This document shows positions 58,035-64,000 of a stretch of DNA of 64,000 bases, piece after piece. Location: contig OZ234499.1 in NCBI GenBank assembly GCA_965153455.1, positions 13,202,271-13,266,270 on the forward strand, read 5' to 3'. Under the pieces are notes generated by a model. It was not told the DNA's origin. It saw only the letters and a program-made list of their open reading frames with translations, and searched no databases. Position numbers and translations under genes: made by a program. Source of the DNA: Sphagnum compactum (lineage: Eukaryota; Bryophyta; Sphagnopsida; Sphagnales). The number at the start of each line of letters is the position of its first letter. Positions within the stretch are counted from its first letter, which is position 1.

Positions 58035-58735
58035 CAGTTCTCAACCAAGCCAGAGCCACTACACAGTGATGTAGCAACCAGCTTGGCAGCCACCAGCTGC
58101 AACAACAAATCAACAGGAGGGGCCCGCACCCATGGTCGTTGTGACTCCAGCAGTACATCTACATTCTCAAAACTCCAGTACAGTATCTCAGGGTATACCA
58201 ATGCTATCAGGCCCACTGCCAACCTTCCCACATGTGGTAGCAAGCTTGAAGGCTAATATTGTGCATTTCTGAAGAATAGAAAATTGGGTAGATTGTTTGC
58301 CAGCAGGGGAGCGGAAGTCATAGGGAGGGATCTTAAATGCAGGGTCAGAGCCCAGGCCAGCCTGCGATACCACATTGGCCAGTACTGAGCTCAGCAACAA
58401 CATGGCTGTGGTGAGTGATGGCACAGCCTCTGTAGTTGAAAAACGTAACACAAACTCCAATGCAAAGTAGCAGCCTGCCACAGCTGCATTGAACCCTATT
58501 CTTTCCCCACTATCATCCATCAGGCAAACCTGTTGCAAGAAAGTTCCTGCAAGTCAAAAGTGATTCTTGGAAGTTGGAGTGCTTCTGACCTGATGAGAGG
58601 CCAGCTGCAGAGCCTGCAACAACCAAGGAAAGCTTGCGCTCACGACTGTTGTTGAGAATTGTTCCAACACCATTAGCTATGGATGGGCCAATTTCCACAT
58701 TAGGCCCTTTTGGACCAAGCGAGTTGCCAGTGCCA
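58035..58735 (-). pseudogene. CLC chloride channel/exchanger fragment, copy 2 (plant CLC-e/f-like)
   Basis: Three exon pieces on the minus strand: 58,735-58,590 (GTGNSLGPKGPNVEIG...RKLSLVVAGSAAGLSSG), 58,495 to about 58,305 (GFNAAVAGCYFALEFVLR, then SQAGLGSDPAFK, PYDFRSPA) and about 58,243-58,035 (VGLIALVYPEILYWSFENVD, VDLLLQLVAAKLVATSLCSG, SGLV). The 94-base intron 58,589-58,496 is GT-AG and in phase. These match plastid-type CLC-e/f. The first and last parts of a normal CLC are missing. In GPKGP the gating Glu of GxEGP is replaced by Lys. At the left, the exon ends in a join to the repeated intron. Non-functional as it stands. Confidence 0.8.
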
Positions 58736-58744
58736 GCAATTATA

Positions 58745-58940
58745 TTATGATCACATCTGGCTCATACCCATTTGTTTTCAGGTAAGACCTGCCAACAATA
58801 CAAGGAGAGTAGCAGCAAGCAGCATGATGCCCTCAATTTTCAATTTGTTTGTAAAAATTGCAATCCAACTCTCAATATGGTAGGAAGAAACTAGGTACTC
58901 AATCAACTTGCCATTTGAGAGAGGCTATAAACTATAAACC
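58745..58940. repeat. Repeated CLC intron, right copy
   Basis: Counterpart of 57,836-58,025, with a small insertion (GAGTAGCAG) and few substitutions. Confidence 0.85.
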
Positions 58941-58987
58941 TGTGTTGTGCAGGTATCAGAAAACAGGACCAGATCCCAGCAGGTGAT

Positions 58988-59165
58988 TATATCAGGGCGG
59001 TTCTCAATGTTCATAATCACCATGATTCCTAAAAAATTCAAAGACCCATTTTGTGGTATGTCATCATCAGGATAGGGAGTATCGCATTGGAACCAGTGGT
59101 TCTTTGAAAATTCAAATAACCAAACAACCAACCGGGGGTTTTTTTCTTTGACCACAAAATTTATG
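58988..59165. repeat. Copy of the GGGCGGTTCT repeat family
   Basis: Starts ATCAGGGCGGTTCTCA and runs to CCAACCGGGGGTTTTTTTC. Shares its order of motifs with 53,030-53,170. It stands where the CLC fragment loses similarity. Confidence 0.5.
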
Positions 59166-59169
59166 ACCA

Positions 59170-60280
59170 TTGTTGGGCTTGGTGCGTGATACATTCCTCC
59201 AATTCTGTTATTCTATGTGCCTTTCTCAATTGAGTGCTAGATCTTCAGGATCTGATACCCTTTTCCTTGCCATTGAGCTTAAAGCTTAAAACTCAGGAAC
59301 CGTTATGATTTTTTACCTTCAAAACCCAAGCGTTATTTATATTCATTCGGCTTTGTCCTCACTTTCATATGACGTTATGTTCTTTGTAGGTGTGACTGAA
59401 TACTATGGTATGGAAAGGGCCTAAGGCAAATGGAATACAAGCATATTGAATCATAGTTATCTGATCATTGGCCAGTGAGCTCCACTTTCATGGCTGAATT
59501 GGAGATTGCAAGCCATGGAAGACTGAAACCAATTTTCTGCAGGAATTCCAATGTGGAAGTGGAAGAACCCAGACCTACTACACTCATCACTATTTCCCAC
59601 AACATCCCAGTTTTATGAGGTAAAAGAATTTTCATTTCAGCTCAATTGAAGACTCTGGCCAACAATGTGAGTTGTTTCCATTTTCTATAGCAAAGTTCCA
59701 ATTCAACAAATTCAAACATCCAAACATCTAAGATGTCTAACATAGCAGCCAAACAGAACAGTTCCTTTCACCTTTCTTGGAAGATAGTTTTCTAGTAGTT
59801 CTTTTGTTTGAACAACAGTGCATGAACTGAAAGTGATAACATGAAATGCACCCATCAGGTGATATAGAGCTTCAAAGCCACAACCATTGATTTGGAGTAC
59901 TCACCATAATGATGTCAGTGTGTAACTCCCAACTTAGAGCATGCGCTTTTCAAGAGAAGGTCAGGTTTCTCTGAGATGTGAGTATAATTGTGACATGGAA
60001 AAGGCACATTTAGAGCTTGAGTAATAATGTGAGCAACAATACTTTGGGATCAGGATGGTTCTATCACATTCTTTCAAAGAATTGGTTTGAAGCTTTAACC
60101 AGCAGTGGGCAGGGCCGTCTTTGGAGTTCTCAATTAGGGCTACAATTGTTGATACAAACTATATTGTTTGAAGCTTGAACTATTTCTTGATTGCAGGGAA
60201 AATCAACTAACCTCGAGCAAATTGACTTTTTGGAAAATCATGTTCCACATATTAATGATCTAGTAGAATTCAATCAAGAC
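59170..60280. other. Non-coding stretch before the Helitron Rep frame
   Basis: About 1.1 kb with no frame longer than 60 codons. An acceptor-like TTGATTGCAG at 60,187-60,196 leads into the Rep frame, so a leader intron is possible. No Helitron 5' end (TC with AT-rich start) was recognised. Confidence 0.4.
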
Positions 60281-63200
60281 ATGTCGAAATCTGCACGTGA
60301 ACGTCGCAATCGCCTGCAGAGAGAACGGCGTGCCATGCAACGTACGGAGGCGACCGAGCCAGAAGAGCGAAGTAATCGTCAGTGTCAAGAACGGCAAACT
60401 GTACCACAAGCAGCAGCACGTGCACAACCTTTTCTAATCAATGACGCATTGCAATTGTTTGGTGAGTCGGTCGGGCCATTTGAAACGCCACAAGAGCGAA
60501 ATAAGCGTCTACGTCGAGAGCGGCGAACCGTACGACAAGTAGCAGCACGAGCACAACCTTCTCTTAGCAATGATGCATTACAATTGTTTGGACCTTCTCT
60601 TAGCAATGACGCATTACAATTGTTTGGAAAGTCGGCCGGGCCATCTGAAACGCCACAAGAACGAAGTAATCGTCTACGTCGAGAGTGGCGAACCGTACGA
60701 CAAGCAGCAGCACCTGCACAACCTTCTCTTGGCAATGACGCATTGCAATTATTTGAAAAGTCGGTTGGGCCATCTGAAACGCCACAAGAGCGAAGTAATT
60801 GTTTACGTCGAGAACGGCGAACCGTACGACAAGCAGTAGCATGTGCACAACCTTCTCTAATTAATGATGCATTGCAATTGTTTGAAGAGTCGGTTGGGCC
60901 ATCTGAAACGCCACAAGAGCGAAATAATCGTCTGTGTCGAGAACGGCGAACCGTACAACAAGCAACAACACGTGCACAACCTTCTCTTGGCAATGACGCA
61001 TTGCAATTGTTTGAAAAGTCGGTTGGGCCATTTGAAACGCCACAAGAGCAAAATAATCGTCTACGTCCAGAACGGTAAACCGTACGACAAACAACAGCAC
61101 GTGCACAACCTTTTCTTGGTAATGACGCATTGCAATTGTTTGCAGATGAAGATGCGTCAGCCCCAGCACGATGGGATTGTGGAGAAATGGACACAATCTA
61201 TGGATTCTGTAATGCGAAAAAGTGGATTAAAGAATGATTGGCAAAGTCAAGCAACAAAAACCCACAGTTTTCTCTATGTTGCGAGAATGGCAAAATTCTA
61301 TTGCCGTGTCTTCCTGCAACACCGCAAGAGTTGGAAGTTCTTTGAACCAGCAAAGAAAGAAGTGCCATCAAATTTCAGGATCAGATTCGCATGTACAATT
61401 CAGTGTTCGCATTCACTTCGCTCGGTGCCAACGTTGATGAATTGATAACAAGAGGCATTGGATCGTACTCCTTACGCATTCAGGGTGAGCTTCATCACAA
61501 AATCGGATCCCTGTGTCCTGCCGAAGGACACCGTCCACAATTTGCACAGTTGTACATTCATGATACGGAAAACGAACGTCAAAACCGCCATGCTGTTATG
61601 CCATTGCTTGATCCAATGACGTTGGATCAGTTGTTGACCATGATGTACAATATCAATCCCTATGTCAAAATGTTCAAAATGGCAAGGGATATGATGGCAA
61701 CAGAAGGTGTTCCCACGAATCTAAAATTGCGTCTCATTGCTTCTCCAACAAAGGATGCCCGCCGGTACAATGTGCCGATGGCCGACGAAGTCGCAGCATT
61801 GATGGTAGGAGATGGTTCTGAGGCCGTAGACAAGCGTGACATTGTTGTTACTCAGCAAGCTGGCCCATTTCGACACATTTCCGAACTACATGTGGGTTAC
61901 ATGGCTCTACATTATCCATTATTATTTCCTTACGGTGAGGATGGATGGCATCCAAATATTGCACTCAATGGTGTTGCTTTGCAGGATGTTGATGCGGATT
62001 TGGATGAAGACCATGCACAAGAATCTGAGCATCATAGAAAGCATCACAATGTGACAATGGCTGAATTTTACGGTTATCGACTTCAGCATCGAAACACTGA
62101 TGGCATTGCGTTACTTCGGGGTGACCGATGGAGGCAGCAATACATTGTGGATGCTTATGCAGCTATTGAACAAAACCGCTTGAGGTATCTACGCCTGAAT
62201 CAAAAAAAGCTTCGTGCAGATCTCTATCAAGGCCTTCAAGATGCCATCGCTGCAGGTGACAATAGCGCTGTTACCATCGGACAAAGGATCATTCTGCCAT
62301 CTTCTTTCACAGGAGGTCCACGTCACATGGTTCAAAATTATCAAGATGCCATGGCAATCTGTAGATGGGCCCATTGCCCGGATGCGTTTGTTACATTCAC
62401 TTGCAATCCCCTATGGGCTAAGATCAAGAGAGCATTGCTACCCGGACAACAACCTCAAGATCGACCGAATTTGGTAACCCGAGTGTTCAAAATCAAACAG
62501 AAGGAGTTGATTAATGACATTCACAAGAAGCATATTCTGGGACGCACGATTGCGGGAATCTATGTCATTGAGTTTCAAAAGCGTGGGCTACCGCATGCAC
62601 ACATTCTCATCTTCTTTGCTGAAGACTGCAAGCCACGCACAGTCGAGGATGTAGACCGTATGATCAGTGCTGAACTTCCAAATCCAGAAACAAACAAGTT
62701 GGCCCACGAGACGGTTGCCTGTTACATGATGCATGGTCCATGTGGAGCTGCGTTTCTAAATGCCCCATGCATGGAAGATGGCAAATGCAAAAAAAAATAT
62801 CCACGCAAGTTCCAATCTGAAATGGTGACGGATGTAAATGGATATCCTATTTATCGACGTAGAAATATGGGGCATACAGTTTTGGTTCACAGCGTTGAAT
62901 TGGACAATCGTTGGGTGGTACCGGACAATGTCTATTTGTCGATCAAATACAATGCGCACATCAACGTTGAGGTCTGCAACAACATTCGTGCAGTCAAGTA
63001 TCTATTCAAGTACGTTTACAAAGGACATGATCGTGCAACTATTGAGATATCATGCCAAAGCGATAATGCCACCGAAAGGAATGTGGTTGAAGTCGATGAA
63101 ATTAAAAAAAATCTTGATTGTCGCTATGTATGTGCATCGGAAGCAGCGTGGCGAATCTTCAAGTTCGATATGCATGAGCGGTTTCCTGCCATTGAGCACC

Positions 63201-64000
63201 TACAATACCATTTGCCCAATCAACAAATGGTGTTGTTCGAAGATGATGATGATGTGCAGGAAGTGGCAGCACGGTCAGCCATTTCCAGAACGATGCTGAC
63301 GGAATGGTTCAAAACAAACCAAGAATCGGAAGCTGCACGAAGCCTTACATTCGATCAATTCCCTCAACAATGGGTGTGGAATCGAAAGTTGAAGCGATGG
63401 ACAATGCGCAAGAGAGGTTTTGCCATTGGTCGCATGTATTATGCACACCCGACATCGGGTGAACGTTATTATTTGCGAATGTTGCTAAATTGCATCAAAG
63501 GTGCCACATCCTACGCTCATTTGCGGACAGTGGATGGCATAGAGCACGACACATTCAAAGATGCATGCATTGCAATGGGTTTGCTTGCAGATGACAATGA
63601 ATGGCATCAAGCCTTGGAAGAAGCCAGTCTTTGGGCCTCAGGACAACAGTTGCGTGACATGTTTGCCTCCATGCTGATGTTTTGTCAGGTGATGAATCCT
63701 AGACAACTATGGGATGCACATTGGGAGTCTTTGAGCGATGACATTGAAGCAATGACACATCGCGAGCGTGATGATCCAATTGTTACCCTTTCTGAGGATG
63801 CGCTAAAAGATCGTGCATTGTATGAGATTGATCAGGTTCTCATCCGCAACGGACACCGCTTGGAAGATTTTCCAACGCTTCCCAAGTCTAATTACGTCCT
63901 TCCTGTTCATGGAGGAAACCGATTGATCCAAGAAGAGCTGGCTTATGATCAACATTCATTGACCACATATGCAGACAGTGCAGAAGATAGGCTCAATGAT
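60281..64000 (+). pseudogene. Helitron Rep/helicase protein, N-terminal part, three stops, runs off the window
   Basis: One reading frame continues from 60,281 (MSKSARERRNRLQRERR) to the end of the window, about 1,240 codons, broken by TAA at 61,076-61,078 and TGA at 61,235-61,237 and 61,343-61,345. Order of parts: an Arg-rich repeat region (to 61,145); a Cys-containing segment (WDCGEMD...FCNAKKW); FSLCCENGK; then the Helitron_like_N blocks from about 61,379 (DQIRMYNSVFAFTSLGA; LHHKIGSLCPAEG; FAQLYIHDTENE). The HUH nuclease motif PHAHILIFF is at 62,590-62,616. A zinc-finger-like HGPCG...CMEDGKCKKKYP is at about 62,733-62,802. The Rep Tyr motif KYLFKYVYKG is at 62,996-63,025. Then comes the region before the helicase. 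The PIF1 helicase part would lie to the right. From 61,346 on there is no stop, so the Rep core looks intact. Confidence 0.9.
60356..61145 (+). repeat. 129-bp in-frame tandem repeat in the Helitron Rep gene
   Basis: Five full units and a partial one. ACGCCACAAGAGCG-type boundaries stand at 60,485, 60,650, 60,779, 60,908 and 61,037, i.e. a period of 129 bases (43 codons); the first interval is 165 because of an extra 36-bp duplication (60,557-60,592 and 60,593-60,628). Each unit encodes roughly RSNRLRRERRTVRQAAARAQ, then PSLSNDALQLFEKSVGPSET. Other frames and the opposite strand are also open here because 129 is a multiple of three. Confidence 0.9.

Noticed and set aside
60385-61194. 269-codon minus-strand frame and several other 80-190-codon frames over the Helitron repeat
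   Set aside because: They exist because the 129-bp unit is a multiple of three, so every stop-free frame stays open. Only the plus frame continues into the conserved Rep blocks.
1-64000. tRNA, rRNA or miRNA genes
   Set aside because: I saw none while reading, but a full covariance-model scan cannot be done by eye, so absence is not shown.

Overview
The window is nuclear DNA from a land plant. It has split genes with short GT-AG introns, plant-type telomere motifs (CCCTAAA), plant gene families (a CDT2/DTL WD40 protein, SEC15 exocyst subunit, SMYD-like SET/MYND protein, non-specific phospholipase C, plant CLC channel) and plant transposons (Helitron, hAT, MITEs). The clade cannot be fixed from the sequence alone. 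The background is AT-rich and full of decayed repeats; genes are sparse and somewhat richer in GC.

Layout. 1-8.8 kb: satellite-like and simple repeats, with one coding-like remnant on the minus strand. 8.9-13.2 kb: a complete 16-exon CDT2/DTL gene (+), with telomere-motif and E2F-like sites upstream. 13.3-28.4 kb: intergenic, with a 380-bp MITE, hairpins, a 277-bp tandem duplication, a decayed hAT transposase (about 24.0-25.8 kb) and a foldback element. 28.5-32.8 kb: a gene with a long leader and three coding exons for a plant coiled-coil protein that resembles rice HEADING DATE REPRESSOR 1. 33-37.6 kb: AT-rich intergenic DNA. 38.6-40.4 kb: a short-chain dehydrogenase/reductase pseudogene with several lesions. 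42.2-46.6 kb: an 11-exon MYND/SET protein gene. 49.7-52.2 kb: SEC15 on the minus strand in two exons. 53.2-56.1 kb: a higher-order tandem array that ends in a Helitron-like 3' terminus. 56.1-58.9 kb: a mosaic of gene fragments (phospholipase C on +, CLC channel on -). 60.2-64.0 kb: a Helitron Rep gene that runs off the window and carries three premature stops.

The five reconstructed coding regions (CDT2, the coiled-coil protein, SMYD-like, SEC15 and the SDR relic) were assembled by hand from splice signals and reading phase. The first four close without a frame break. They belong to separate processes: replication licensing and ubiquitination, possible flowering or energy-signalling regulation, protein methylation, and exocytosis. 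They do not form a pathway or an operon-like unit.

The most interesting part is the right-hand 11 kb. A tandem array, shuffled fragments of two unrelated genes on opposite strands and a Helitron Rep gene lie next to each other. One CLC copy is interrupted by the phospholipase C fragment, while a neighbouring copy is intact at the same point. A short MITE family with visible target-site duplications is also present in at least two full copies and one partial copy.
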